Assembly: GCA_963718775.1 (NCBI GenBank)
Contig: OY970377.1
Location: 1,612,001 to 1,676,000 of the forward strand
From: VRUE01 sp963718775
GTDB taxonomy: Bacteria > Actinomycetota > Thermoleophilia > Solirubrobacterales > 70-9
DNA length: 64,000 bases
Direction of reading: 5' to 3'
The position numbers and the translations under genes were made by a program. The notes below the pieces were generated by a model. The model was not told the DNA's origin. It did no database searches and worked only from the letters and a program-made list of their open reading frames with translations. The stretch's first letter is position 1. Every line of letters starts with the position of its first letter. Below are positions 27,601 through 36,143 of the stretch, in pieces.

Positions 27601-27887
27601 ACTACGACGTCCATGGCGACAATGCCGCTGCGATCGAGTTCGGCCTGGAGAAGACCGCACGGGTGATCACCGGCGCCGCGGTGATCATGATGGCGGTCTT
27701 CATCGCCTTCGCCGGGGCCTCGATCGCCACGGTCAGTCAGCTCGGGATCGGCCTGACCGTGGCGGTGCTGCTCGACGCCACGGTCGTCCGCATCGTCCTG
27801 CTGCCGGCGCTGATGCTGCTGATCGGCGACCGTGTCTGGTGGGTACCGCGCTCGCTGGATCGAGTGCTGCCCCGCCTCAACGTCTGA
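24681..27887 (+). CDS. MmpL/RND-family lipid transporter
   Basis: 1068-residue transporter of the MmpL class, which moves lipids or fatty-acid derivatives across the inner membrane with proton motive force. It has a first helix near the N-terminus, two six-helix MMPL domains (about 165-340 and 880-1055) and a very long central extracytoplasmic region rich in Ala/Gly/Leu helices. Both domains carry the Asp-Tyr proton-relay pair: LGVDYALLMVSRF and LSIDYAVFLLVRM. I chose ATG 24681; GTG 24609/24615 are weaker alternatives. It lies beside the six-gene mce operon and between two secreted paralogues, suggesting one lipid-handling locus. Confidence 0.9.
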   Translation: MSLRHPRRALAVAAILIAALSAFGFSLEDRLSPSSLGISGTSTEDANEMLREHFGDTAPFAILLQGPAAAIDRQGPELVRALREDPKATTLSPWDRGSVGQLRPDPRQALIIADFHVNGADAVRDKVPLVERTLEEQIHAPVRATQTGAATLTRTIQDDSISAVEQGELIAMPILLIVLLLVFRSPVAAAIPLAFGAVAVLTSRGLLSLLTNLFGIEALSLVVCSMMGLALGVDYALLMVSRFREEIAAGADPLDAAWATRRTAGRTTVFAGSTLVLSMAVAMFVVPGALLASLAGTLALVVVLTVLVATLAGPPILVLLGTNIDRWRIGAAPNGERSRLMTIVSAALRRPVPVAVAIGAVVLILAAPALALKIGPFSIDQLPHDSSARLDAERIQRTFGGGFEAPFVVVAVAKDGTITEPDRLAAISRWQREVAESPGVQSVIGPGQVAKSVEPLRKAGNGLLASNEKVGPIANFARLGRVLDRAATGVATLRSGISQATYGADLLAEGSGKAEEGALAIANGLGRATAGSEEAVVGLAKFAKGTQKVSEAQEKAANGGLAIRFGTHDLIPTLNINALPRSRKLKRSLDEITGTAVPQLQSAAQATDTQLKAALVQLEGMTTGKSDPNYGAALDAVRQASTTAATMPTELADLLTRLDEDSAHAKQVKYYLESTIGSLRRLSSAAAQLSKGLFKLNGANKQIASTAKKIHDETETLANGLGRIGGAMGQLAGGLTQLVGGTTQLEEGLGEAYSRSAPAESGLRRATVRVVSQTERINGQVSNIRRTTPGIFDSGYFVLSALDGTRGPLHEGASEAVDLNRGGQAARFLVISRYGFNSDGSIEVNKNLEGDAERLSKVANVEAGVAGGTATLNAFSKVTRDRIPVVIAAITFATFLVLVLVLRALPLAALAVGLNLATVGVAFGILTLLTNVPAGWPLGGHSYVDAVGTVMIFGVVFGLSIDYAVFLLVRMREHYDVHGDNAAAIEFGLEKTARVITGAAVIMMAVFIAFAGASIATVSQLGIGLTVAVLLDATVVRIVLLPALMLLIGDRVWWVPRSLDRVLPRLNV

Positions 27888-27896
27888 TCCGCGGGC

Positions 27897-28694
27897 CTAC
27901 TTCCTCTTTCCTTCCGGCTTCTGCGCACATTTCTGCGTGACCGTCGGCGTCAGCGATTCGCCGTCCCTGAAGACGAACTGGCCGCGCGCCTTGAGCTTCT
28001 TGGTCAGGCAGGTGGCGCTGACGTAGCTGCGCTTCTTGCCCTTGTACTGGAAGGCCTTGAAGATCTTCACGTGGAAGCCCGTGATCGCCCCCTGGCCGCC
28101 GGCGATCAGCGGGATGCTGACGTCGAGGCGCGCTCCGAAGCCTTCCTTGTTGTAGTTGCTGACCGCGCCGATCAGCACCAGCGTCGTCTGTATCGGCGCT
28201 TCGCTGTAGGTGTGCAGAAGGATCACTGGCTTGCCGCCCGACGGGACGCCGTTGAAGGCCGTGATCATCGTCGTCACCGGGAACACCCTGGTCCCGACGA
28301 TGAGATCCGCAGTTCCCTCTCCGCCGCCGATCTTGGCCCGTTTGCAGGCTTCCAGCGCGGCTTCGGTCGAGGTGTTCTGGATCAGGCCCGGATCGCAGGT
28401 CGGGTAGCCCTTGCTGAAAATCGTCACGCCTTTGGCGAAGTCGACGATCGCCTGCACGGCAGGGACCGGGACGCCGTTGGCGGCGGTCGCGGAGTCGGTC
28501 GCGGTTCGCACGTCGAGCGTGACCGGTTCCGCCGTTTTCTTCGAGAGCTTCTGCGGCGAGAAATTGACTGCGATGCTCTGCGTATTGCCGTCCGGCGCGC
28601 TGAGAACCGGTGACTGGGCGGCGCCGGCGATGCTGGCGAGGACCACCACCACGGCGACCGCGGCGGCAATGGCGAGGGTCAGACGTTTGCGCAT
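27897..28694 (-). CDS. Secreted protein, paralogue 2 of a three-member family
   Basis: 265 residues from ATG 28694, with AGGAG about 8-12 bp upstream. The signal peptide covers about 1-26. Family landmarks are PTCDP, TAFNG, a central SYVSATC strand, IPLIAGGQGAI and a DGESLTP end; the N-terminal GNLVL element is less preserved than in the other two. The C-terminus is basic (KPEGKRK). It is convergent with MmpL (9 bp apart) and divergent from the mce operon, so it may share its control region. Confidence 0.8.
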   Translation of the reverse strand: MRKRLTLAIAAAVAVVVVLASIAGAAQSPVLSAPDGNTQSIAVNFSPQKLSKKTAEPVTLDVRTATDSATAANGVPVPAVQAIVDFAKGVTIFSKGYPTCDPGLIQNTSTEAALEACKRAKIGGGEGTADLIVGTRVFPVTTMITAFNGVPSGGKPVILLHTYSEAPIQTTLVLIGAVSNYNKEGFGARLDVSIPLIAGGQGAITGFHVKIFKAFQYKGKKRSYVSATCLTKKLKARGQFVFRDGESLTPTVTQKCAQKPEGKRK

Positions 28695-28878
28695 TGGCGT
28701 TCACTCCTGTTCGATTGGCCAAGCGCCTCCACTTCCCTAAACCGCGCCGCAAGCCCAGAGTAGCGCGTTGAATTCCAGTTAAGTCCCCGCTTACGGCGTG
28801 CTTGGCAGCGGGTGGCTCGGATACGATTCTGCGGCCGTTACCCCGGATCGGAGGTCGGGGAACCGTAAGCGACGATTT

Positions 28879-30285
28879 GTGGCTGCCAATCCCGCAGGCG
28901 AGGAAAAAAGCTCGGCTAAGAGCCGGGGGGTCACCCCCGCCCGAATTGCGGTCATAGCGGTCCTGGCGGTGGCGGTGATCGCCCTCGCCGTAGTCATCTT
29001 CAGCGGCAATGGCGAACACAAGTACAACCTCCTCTTCCAGAACGCGAGCCAGCTCGTCCCTGACAACCAGGTGCTGATCGGCGGCCAGGCAGTGGGCTCG
29101 GTGGAAAGCATCGAGTTGACCGACGACAACCTGGCCAAGGTCGTGGTCAGCGTCGAACAGGAACTGCACGAGGGCACCACGGCGACGATTCGTGCCACCT
29201 CGCTCTCCGGCGTCGCCAACCACTACGTCTCGATCAGTCCAGGGCCGAACAGCAACCCGGCGCTGGAGGAAGACGCCACCCTCGGCCTCGCCTCGACGAC
29301 GACGCCGGTCGACATCGACCAGTTCTTCAATACCTTCCCGGCGCCGGTCAGGCGCAGCCTCGGCCAGTTCATCCGTGGTTTCGCGACGACCTACGCCGGC
29401 CGCGGCGAGGACGCCAACGAGACCTTCAAGTACCTCGGCGCCGGCTTCAACCGCGCCGGCGCCTTCGCCCACGACCTCAATGCCGACGAACGGCTCTTCT
29501 CGCGCTTCCTGGTCAACTCGGACAGGCTCAGCAGCGCGGTCTCCGAACGCGGCGCCGAGCTCTCCAGCGCGATCTCCAACGCCAGCACCGCCTTTGGGGC
29601 GATCGCCGAGGAGAACGTCGCCCTGGGTCGCAGCTTGCAGCTGCTGCCGCCGACCTTCCGCCAGGCCAACACCACCTTCGTCAACCTGCGCGCGGCTCTC
29701 GACGACGTCGAACCGCTGATCGAGACCTCCAAGACGGCGACCAAGGACCTCGCTCCCTTCCTCGCCGAATTCCGCCCCTTCCTCTCCAAGGCGGTCCCGG
29801 TCTTCAAGAACCTGCGCCTCACCGTCGACAAGCCGGGCTTCGCCAACGACACCGCCGAAGCGCTGGCGATGCTGCCGACGGTCCAGCAGCGCGCTTCGCG
29901 GACCTTCCCCCACTCAGAAGAAGCGATCACGGCATTCCAGCCCAATCTCAACTTCTTCCGCGCCTACGCATCCGACTTCTTCAACGGCTTCGCCAAGCTC
30001 GGCCAGGTCACCGCCACCTATGACGGCAACGGGCATTACGCCCGCGGCAGTCTCGCCAGCCTCAACCTCTTCGACTACAACAGCGAAAGCCGCGCCCTCG
30101 AACCGATCGCGCCCAGCGGCCAGTACGACGCCTTCGGCTCCTCCGCCGGGGCCAAGCGTCGCTGTCCCGGCGGCGCCAGCCAGCCCGCCGCCGATGGATC
30201 CAGCCCCTTCGTCGAACCGCCCTTCAGCGGCTCCGGCATAACCACGTCAGACTGCAACCCGGCCGACGCGCCCCCCGGACCATGA
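28879..30285 (+). CDS. Mce/MlaD-domain protein 1
   Basis: First of six Mce proteins that form lipid-binding tubes or rings on the outer face of the membrane. From GTG 28879 it has 468 residues; GTG 28798 is an alternative and neither has a clear ribosome site. A membrane anchor (about 22-41) precedes the MlaD domain (about 45-120, with IGGQAVGSVESIELTDDN). A long helical region with AAL/VNL repeats follows, then a Cys-containing tail (RRCPGG ... DCNPADAPPGP). The next gene overlaps by 4 bp. Confidence 0.88.
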   Translation: MAANPAGEEKSSAKSRGVTPARIAVIAVLAVAVIALAVVIFSGNGEHKYNLLFQNASQLVPDNQVLIGGQAVGSVESIELTDDNLAKVVVSVEQELHEGTTATIRATSLSGVANHYVSISPGPNSNPALEEDATLGLASTTTPVDIDQFFNTFPAPVRRSLGQFIRGFATTYAGRGEDANETFKYLGAGFNRAGAFAHDLNADERLFSRFLVNSDRLSSAVSERGAELSSAISNASTAFGAIAEENVALGRSLQLLPPTFRQANTTFVNLRAALDDVEPLIETSKTATKDLAPFLAEFRPFLSKAVPVFKNLRLTVDKPGFANDTAEALAMLPTVQQRASRTFPHSEEAITAFQPNLNFFRAYASDFFNGFAKLGQVTATYDGNGHYARGSLASLNLFDYNSESRALEPIAPSGQYDAFGSSAGAKRRCPGGASQPAADGSSPFVEPPFSGSGITTSDCNPADAPPGP

Positions 30286-31799
30286 GGAAAACACTGGTCA
30301 TAGGCGTGCTCGTCGCGGCGGTGATCGCCGCCGTCGTGCTGCTCTCCTCCGGCAGCGACGAAGACGACAGCTACGTCGTGCGAGCGATCTTCGACAGCGG
30401 CGGCTTCATGGTCAAAGGCGAGCAGGTGCGGGTGGCCGGCGCCAACGTCGGTGAAATCCAGTCGGTTGACGTGACCAGGCCGGGCGAGATCGCCAGCTAC
30501 GAAGACGGCAAGGCAGAGGCGATCTCCGGCAAGGCGGTGATCGTGATGAAGATCACCGACCCCGGTTTCCAGGACTTCCGCAGCGACGCCTCCTGCCTGA
30601 TCCGCCCGCAGTCGCTGATCGGCGAGAAGTTCGTCGACTGCCGGCCGACGACGCCACGCGCCCCCGGCTCGCCCCCGGCGCCGCCGTTGAAGCAGATTTC
30701 GTCCGACCAGCCTGGCGCCGGCCAGTACCTGTTGCCGCTGGAGAACAACAGCACCAGCGTCGACCCGGACCTGATCAACGACATCAACAAACTGCCCTAC
30801 GCGCAGCGCTTCCGGCTCATCTTCAACGAACTCGGCGCCGGCCTGGCGGGCCGCGGCGAGGACATCGAGGAGGCGGTCAAGCGCGCCAACCCCGTCCTGC
30901 GCGACGTCACTCGCCTGATCGGCATCCTCAACGACCAGCGCGACCAGCTGACCCAGCTCGCCGGCGACTCCGAGCAGATCCTCGAGCCGCTCTCACGTGA
31001 GCGAGCCAGCGTCGCCGGCTTCTTCGTCAACTCGGGCGCCGCGGCGCAGGCCAGCTCCGAACGCGGCGAGGATCTGGAAGCCTCGCTGCGCAAGTTCCCA
31101 GAGTTCCTGCGCGAGTTCCGCCTCACCCTGCGCACCCTGCAGGGCTTCTCCGACGCCGCCACGCCGGTCTTCACCGACCTCGGCAAGGCCGCTCCCTCGT
31201 TCACCGAAGCCACCCGCCTGCTGGCGCCGTTCTCGGCCGCTTCGACGGTGGCGCTGAAGTCACTTGGCAACGCCGGCGAAGTCGCCGGGCCGACGCTGCG
31301 CGCCGCCGACCCCGTCGTGGTCAAGGCGCGCGACCTGGCCCAATCCGGCGCCGGCCCGACCACGAAGCTGGCCGAGTTCTTCGCCAGCATCAACGAAACG
31401 AAAGGCTTCGAGGGCCTCGTCGACCTGATCTACAACGGCGCCGCGGCATCGAACGGCTTCGACAAATACGGGCACTTCACCCGCCTGCTGACGACGCTGA
31501 CCAACTGCCTCGACTACGTGCCCCAGGGCGAAAGCGGGTGCGTGGCCAACTTCACCGGCGCCAATGCCGGCACCTCGTCGCTGACCGGGGTCAGCCTGCG
31601 CTCCTTCTTCGAAGAAGAGGAAGCCAGGCGCGCTGGCGGCACTCTGGCCCGCCCCGGCGGCCCAACCACCAACCTGGCGCCCGCGGCCCCGATCGCGCCA
31701 CAAGCGCCTGAGCTCGACGAAAGCCGCCCCCTCGGCCCCGCCGGGGCGCTACCGGCGCCGCGTCAGCGTGCCCTCCTCGACTACCTCCTCGGGCCATGA
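30282..31799 (+). CDS. Mce/MlaD-domain protein 2
   Basis: 505 residues. The N-terminal membrane helix (about 4-19) is followed by the MlaD domain (about 28-125) containing VKGEQVRVAGANVGEIQSVDV and SLIGEKFVDCRPT. The Mce helical domain then runs to about 420, and a proline-rich end (APAAPIAPQAPELDES) closes the protein. Cys pairs at NCLDYVPQGESGC match positions in other Mce proteins. It overlaps both neighbours by 4 bp (ATGA), so the six proteins are probably made in fixed proportion. Confidence 0.9.
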   Translation: MRKTLVIGVLVAAVIAAVVLLSSGSDEDDSYVVRAIFDSGGFMVKGEQVRVAGANVGEIQSVDVTRPGEIASYEDGKAEAISGKAVIVMKITDPGFQDFRSDASCLIRPQSLIGEKFVDCRPTTPRAPGSPPAPPLKQISSDQPGAGQYLLPLENNSTSVDPDLINDINKLPYAQRFRLIFNELGAGLAGRGEDIEEAVKRANPVLRDVTRLIGILNDQRDQLTQLAGDSEQILEPLSRERASVAGFFVNSGAAAQASSERGEDLEASLRKFPEFLREFRLTLRTLQGFSDAATPVFTDLGKAAPSFTEATRLLAPFSAASTVALKSLGNAGEVAGPTLRAADPVVVKARDLAQSGAGPTTKLAEFFASINETKGFEGLVDLIYNGAAASNGFDKYGHFTRLLTTLTNCLDYVPQGESGCVANFTGANAGTSSLTGVSLRSFFEEEEARRAGGTLARPGGPTTNLAPAAPIAPQAPELDESRPLGPAGALPAPRQRALLDYLLGP

Positions 31800-33229
31800 G
31801 AAATCGCACCGGCATACAGGGAGTCGCGAGCAGCCCGGTGATCGTCGGCGCGGTCACGGTCCTGGTCGTGATCGTCGCCGTCTTCCTCGCCTACAACGCC
31901 AACAACGGCCTGCCCTTCGTCTCCACCTACAACCTCACCGCCCGCGTGCCCAACGCCAACGCCCTGGTCAAGGGCAACGAGGTGCGGATCGGCGGCGCCC
32001 GCGTCGGCGTCGTCAAGTCGGTGGTGCCGGTCCAGGTCGGCGACGGGCGCGTCGCCGCCGAGCTCAGCCTCAGCCTCGACAAGAACGTGCAGCCGCTGCC
32101 GGTCAACTCGACGATGATCATCCGCCCGAAATCGCCACTCGGCCTCAAGTACGTGCAGATCGTCCCCGGCGATTCGAGCGAGGGCTTCGCCGCGGGCGAC
32201 ACGATCCCGCTTGCGGCGTCGCGACCCGAACCGGTCGACATCGACCAGTTCTTCGACATGTTCGACGAGAAGACCAGGGAGTCGATCCAGCGCGGCCTGG
32301 CCGGCTTCGGCAACGCCTTCGCCGGCCGTGGCCCGCAGCTCAACAACGCCTTCGCGGCCCTGCGCCTGCTCGCCGAAGACAGCCAGCCGACCCTTGCCAC
32401 GCTGGTCGCGCCGAGCACCGGCTTCGGCGAATTCTGGCGAGCCCTGGAGTCGCTTTCGGCCACCGTCGTCCCGGTCGCCGCCGAGCAGGCGAGCATGTTC
32501 GTCGCCCTCGATCGCACCTTCGCCGCCTTCGCGCGGGTCTCACGGCCCTACATCCAGGAAACGATCTCCAAGGGCCCGGAAACGCTCGACACGGTGACCG
32601 CTGACCTGCCGGCCCTGCGTCCCTTCTTCCGCGATTCCGCTCGCTTCTTCACCGCCCTCAAGCCCGGCGCCAAGGCGCTTGGGGAAACATCGCCGACGAT
32701 CGCCGCGGCGCTGCGCGCCGGCATCCCGGCCCTCAACGCCTCGCCGGCCCTCAACGCGCAGCTGCCGCCGACCGCCGATGCGCTGCTCGCCTTCCAGCGC
32801 GCTCCCGGTGTCTTCAACGGGCTCGACCTGCTGATCGACACCAACGACCTGCTCGATCCGGCGATCAGGTTCCTCGGGCCAGCGCAGACCACCTGCAACT
32901 ACCTCACCCTCGCCTTCCGCAACCTGGCGAGCACCTCCAGCGAGGGCAACGGGCTCGGAAATTGGTTCAACGCGATCGCCTTCCAGGCGCCCGAAGGGCC
33001 CAATGCCGAGGCAGGCCCCGCCTCGGCCCCGGCCAACGGCGGCCCCGATCGTCTCAACCACCTCCACTCCAATCCCTACCCGAACACCGCCGCGCCCGGG
33101 CAGGTTCGCGAGTGCGAGGCGGGCAACGAGCACTACGAAGTGGGCGTGACGAGGATTGGCAACACGCCCCGCAACGACGGCATCGTCACCGCCGGGCAGT
33201 CCAAGAAACAGCTGGGAGAAGAAGGCTGA
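31796..33229 (+). CDS. Mce/MlaD-domain protein 3
   Basis: 477 residues. The membrane anchor is at about 14-38 and the MlaD domain at about 45-130 (VKGNEVRIGGARVGVVKSVV; SPLGLKYVQIVPGD). The helical Mce region follows, with DQFFDMFDEKTRESIQRGL, the segment repeated in each paralogue as the start of the helical tube. The C-terminal tail carries the NYLTLAFRNLAS region and ends Lys-Lys-Gln-Leu-Gly-Glu-Glu-Gly. It overlaps its neighbours by 4 bp upstream and 1 bp downstream. Confidence 0.9.
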   Translation: MRNRTGIQGVASSPVIVGAVTVLVVIVAVFLAYNANNGLPFVSTYNLTARVPNANALVKGNEVRIGGARVGVVKSVVPVQVGDGRVAAELSLSLDKNVQPLPVNSTMIIRPKSPLGLKYVQIVPGDSSEGFAAGDTIPLAASRPEPVDIDQFFDMFDEKTRESIQRGLAGFGNAFAGRGPQLNNAFAALRLLAEDSQPTLATLVAPSTGFGEFWRALESLSATVVPVAAEQASMFVALDRTFAAFARVSRPYIQETISKGPETLDTVTADLPALRPFFRDSARFFTALKPGAKALGETSPTIAAALRAGIPALNASPALNAQLPPTADALLAFQRAPGVFNGLDLLIDTNDLLDPAIRFLGPAQTTCNYLTLAFRNLASTSSEGNGLGNWFNAIAFQAPEGPNAEAGPASAPANGGPDRLNHLHSNPYPNTAAPGQVRECEAGNEHYEVGVTRIGNTPRNDGIVTAGQSKKQLGEEG

Positions 33230-34737
33230 TGGGCCGGCTTCCGGAGCGCGACACCAGGGCAGGAGCTACGAACAGACGCTTCAGGTGGCGGCCCAGCAAC
33301 GCCCTGATCGCGGTCATCTTCCTGCTCATCTTCACGATCGGCCCCTACCTGGCCTTCACCGGCCACGTGCCCTTCACCAGCTACGGCTACGAGCTCAAGG
33401 CGACCTTCTCGAACGGGGTCAACATCTCGACCAACTCGCCGGTAAGGATCGCCGGCGTCGACGTCGGCCGCGTGATCAAGGTCGGCCGCGACGGCGATGC
33501 CACCACGGTCACCTTCACGGTCGAAGGCCAGGGGCGGCCGATCCACGACGACGCCTTCGCGGCGATCCGCCCGCGGATCTTCCTCGAGGGCAACTTCTTC
33601 GTCGATCTCTCTCCGGGCAGCCCCAGCGCCCCGGAGCTCGACAGCGGCGGCACGATCCCGGTCAGCCGCACCTCGACCTGGGTTCAGATCGACGAGGTGC
33701 TGACCGCGCTGCAAGCGCCCGTCCGCGCCGACCTCGGCCACATCCTGCGCGGCATCGGCACCGCCTACATGCACGAGCCGACCGCTGCCGAAGACGCGAC
33801 CCAGGAACCCGAGGTGCAGGGCCTGACCGGCGCCCAGGGCCTCAACGGGGCCTTCCATTACGGCGGCGACGCCGGTCGCTACAGCGCCCAGGTCACCAAC
33901 GCCCTGCGCGGCACCGAGCCCGGCGATCTCTCGCGCCTGATCGCCGGCACCGGCCGCTTCTTCGGCGCCCTATCTCGTAACGAGGAGGACCTCAAGGGCC
34001 TGATCGTCAACTTCGACGTCTTCACCGGCGCTCTGGCGGCGCAGTCGAGCAATCTCACGGCGACCGTCCGCCGCTTGGCGCCGACCCTGGAGAACTTCCA
34101 CGGCTCGCTGGTCAGCCTCAACAAGACGCTGCCCCCGCTGCGCGCCTGGGCGATCGAGCTGACCCCGTCGGTCGCCGAACTGCCCGGCTGGATCGCCGCC
34201 GGCGAACCCTGGCTCGAACAGGCCGTCCCACTACTCTCCGGCCGTGAGCTTGGCGGTACCGCGAGGCTGCTGCGCGAAGCGACCCCGGGTCTCGCCGGCG
34301 CCACTCAGGCCGGCAAGGCGGTGGCCCTGCCGCAGCTCAACCGGATCAGCCTCTGCACGACGCGGGTCATCATGCCGACCTTCAACCAGACGATCAACGA
34401 CCAGTTCAGCACTGGCGGGCCCAACTACCGCGAGTTCCTCTACACGCTGACCAACTTCTCCGGCTGGGGCGCGAGCTTCGACGGCAACGGGCCCTTCCTG
34501 CGCGTCCAGCCCGGCGGCGGTGGCCTACTGGTCGAACAGAAGAACAAACTGGGCAACCTGAGCACCGATAAACAGGACTTCGCCAATACGGCCACGCCGC
34601 CGCTTGGCACCCAGCCGCAGCTCGGCGCCCGCCCGCCGAAGAAGCCGGAAGTGCGCTGCGACTCGAATCCCGTCCCCGACGTCAACGGGCCGCTCGGCCA
34701 GGTCGGCGCGCCCAGCCCCGCGGTGGTGAGCCCATGA
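33229..34737 (+). CDS. Mce/MlaD-domain protein 4
   Basis: 502 residues from ATG 33229, whose A is the last base of the preceding stop. A basic N-terminus, one membrane helix (about 26-44) and the MlaD domain (about 50-140, NSPVRIAGVDVGRVIKVGRDGD; FLEGNFFVDLSPG) are followed by the helical domain. DNA upstream of 33229 in this frame has no homology and overlaps protein 3, so it is excluded. Overlaps the next gene by 4 bp. Confidence 0.9.
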   Translation: MGRLPERDTRAGATNRRFRWRPSNALIAVIFLLIFTIGPYLAFTGHVPFTSYGYELKATFSNGVNISTNSPVRIAGVDVGRVIKVGRDGDATTVTFTVEGQGRPIHDDAFAAIRPRIFLEGNFFVDLSPGSPSAPELDSGGTIPVSRTSTWVQIDEVLTALQAPVRADLGHILRGIGTAYMHEPTAAEDATQEPEVQGLTGAQGLNGAFHYGGDAGRYSAQVTNALRGTEPGDLSRLIAGTGRFFGALSRNEEDLKGLIVNFDVFTGALAAQSSNLTATVRRLAPTLENFHGSLVSLNKTLPPLRAWAIELTPSVAELPGWIAAGEPWLEQAVPLLSGRELGGTARLLREATPGLAGATQAGKAVALPQLNRISLCTTRVIMPTFNQTINDQFSTGGPNYREFLYTLTNFSGWGASFDGNGPFLRVQPGGGGLLVEQKNKLGNLSTDKQDFANTATPPLGTQPQLGARPPKKPEVRCDSNPVPDVNGPLGQVGAPSPAVVSP

Positions 34738-36143
34738 GCGAGGAACCCAAAGTGAGCCGCTGGAGGCACTTCCGCAACTCGCTGACCCGCCAGTCCAGGG
34801 GCCGCAGCAAGGACACGATCGCGATCACCGTGCTCGCCGCGCTGGGCATCGTGATGACGCTCTGGATCTTCACCCAGCAGAAAGCGTCGCTGCCGTCCTG
34901 GGTCCCCTTCGTCGGCGAAGAGTTCGTCCAGATCACCGGGGAGTTCACCACCGCGCAGGCGGTTACCCCGGGCCAGGGCCAGGCGGTCGACATCGCCGGC
35001 ATCCAGATCGGCAAGGTCACCTCGGTCGACCTGGAAGACGGCCACGCCGTCGTCGGCATGGACATCGAGCCCCAGTACCTGGAACTGATCCACCCCGACG
35101 CGACGCTGCTGCTGCGCCCGAAAACCAACCTCAACGACATGGTCGTCGAGGTTGATCCCGGCGCTGGCGAGGGGCATATCGAAGACGGCCACAACTTCCC
35201 GCTCTCGCGCACCGAACCCAACGTCAACCTCGACGCGTTCCTGGCCACGCTCGACGCCGACACCCGCCAGTACATCCAGCTGCTCGTCGCCGGCGGCGCT
35301 CAGGGCTTCGGCAGCCGCGGCCGCCAGCTCTCCGGAGTCTTCCGCCGCCTGCAGCCCTTCTCCCACTACGTCGCCGACCTCAACCGGGCGGTCGCCCAGC
35401 GCCGCGTCGCCCTCGCCCGTGTGATCCACGACTTCGGCCTGCTGACCGACGAACTGGGCCGTCACGACGGTGAGATCGAGCGCTTCGTCTCCTCCTCCAA
35501 GGCGGCGCTGGGCAACTTCGCCAACCAGCAGCAGGCGATCCAGGAAACGCTGACTGAATTCCCCTCCACCCTCGCTGTCGCCGAGTCGGCCTTCGCCAGC
35601 GCCGATCGCTTCTCCAAGGTGGCCGGCCCCGCCCTGGTCGACCTGATCCCGCAAGCGCAGGCTCTGGGCCCGGCGCTGCGCGCGAACAAGCTCTTCTTCG
35701 AACAGACGGAGACGCCGATCGCCGAGCAGATCCGCCCCTTCACCCGCCAGATCCGCCCGGTTCTCACCCACACCAAGCAGGGCTCGGCCGACCTCGAGAA
35801 GTCGGTCCGCGGCTTCGGCGAATCGCTGGGCGGCTTCAACAGCTTCCTCAACCTGCTCGCCTACAAGCCGAAGGGGGCAGAGAGCTACCTCTTCTACCTG
35901 CCCTGGCTCAACCACAACATCAACGCCACCTTCAACCTCGAGGACCCGTCTGGCCCGATCGGCCGGGCGCTGATCATGATCTCCTGCAACGGCAGCGAAC
36001 TCGCCCGCGGCGCCGCCGCCGGAAAGTCGTACATCCAGACCATCCTGCGCGGCGCCAACGTGCCGCGCCAGGGCGAACTGCCACCGATTCCTCCCTCCAA
36101 AGACACCCCGACCGCAACCGGCTGCGGGCCTGGAACCGAATGA
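34734..36143 (+). CDS. Mce/MlaD-domain protein 5
   Basis: 469 residues. The N-terminus is basic and a membrane helix lies at about 28-46. The MlaD domain at about 58-145 contains TPGQGQAVDIAGIQIGKVTSVDLEDG and LLRPKTNLNDMVVEVDPG. The helical domain begins NLDAFLATLDADTRQYIQLLV. The tail holds ALIMISCNGSELARGAA and a final Cys near TATGCGPGTE. ATGA overlaps on both sides. Part of the six-gene mce operon. Confidence 0.9.
   Translation: MSEEPKVSRWRHFRNSLTRQSRGRSKDTIAITVLAALGIVMTLWIFTQQKASLPSWVPFVGEEFVQITGEFTTAQAVTPGQGQAVDIAGIQIGKVTSVDLEDGHAVVGMDIEPQYLELIHPDATLLLRPKTNLNDMVVEVDPGAGEGHIEDGHNFPLSRTEPNVNLDAFLATLDADTRQYIQLLVAGGAQGFGSRGRQLSGVFRRLQPFSHYVADLNRAVAQRRVALARVIHDFGLLTDELGRHDGEIERFVSSSKAALGNFANQQQAIQETLTEFPSTLAVAESAFASADRFSKVAGPALVDLIPQAQALGPALRANKLFFEQTETPIAEQIRPFTRQIRPVLTHTKQGSADLEKSVRGFGESLGGFNSFLNLLAYKPKGAESYLFYLPWLNHNINATFNLEDPSGPIGRALIMISCNGSELARGAAAGKSYIQTILRGANVPRQGELPPIPPSKDTPTATGCGPGTE

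Noticed and set aside
28058..28076. Sequence TTCACGTGGAA as a parS site
   Set aside because: An extra base breaks the palindrome and it lies within a coding sequence; no full parS match was seen.
27877..29913. 678-codon open frame on the minus strand opposite the first mce gene
   Set aside because: Antisense to well-supported genes; composition and lack of motifs fit a GC-rich shadow. Similar long frames at 24549-25832, 34440-36164, 35894-37687 and 37884-39410 were dropped for the same reason.
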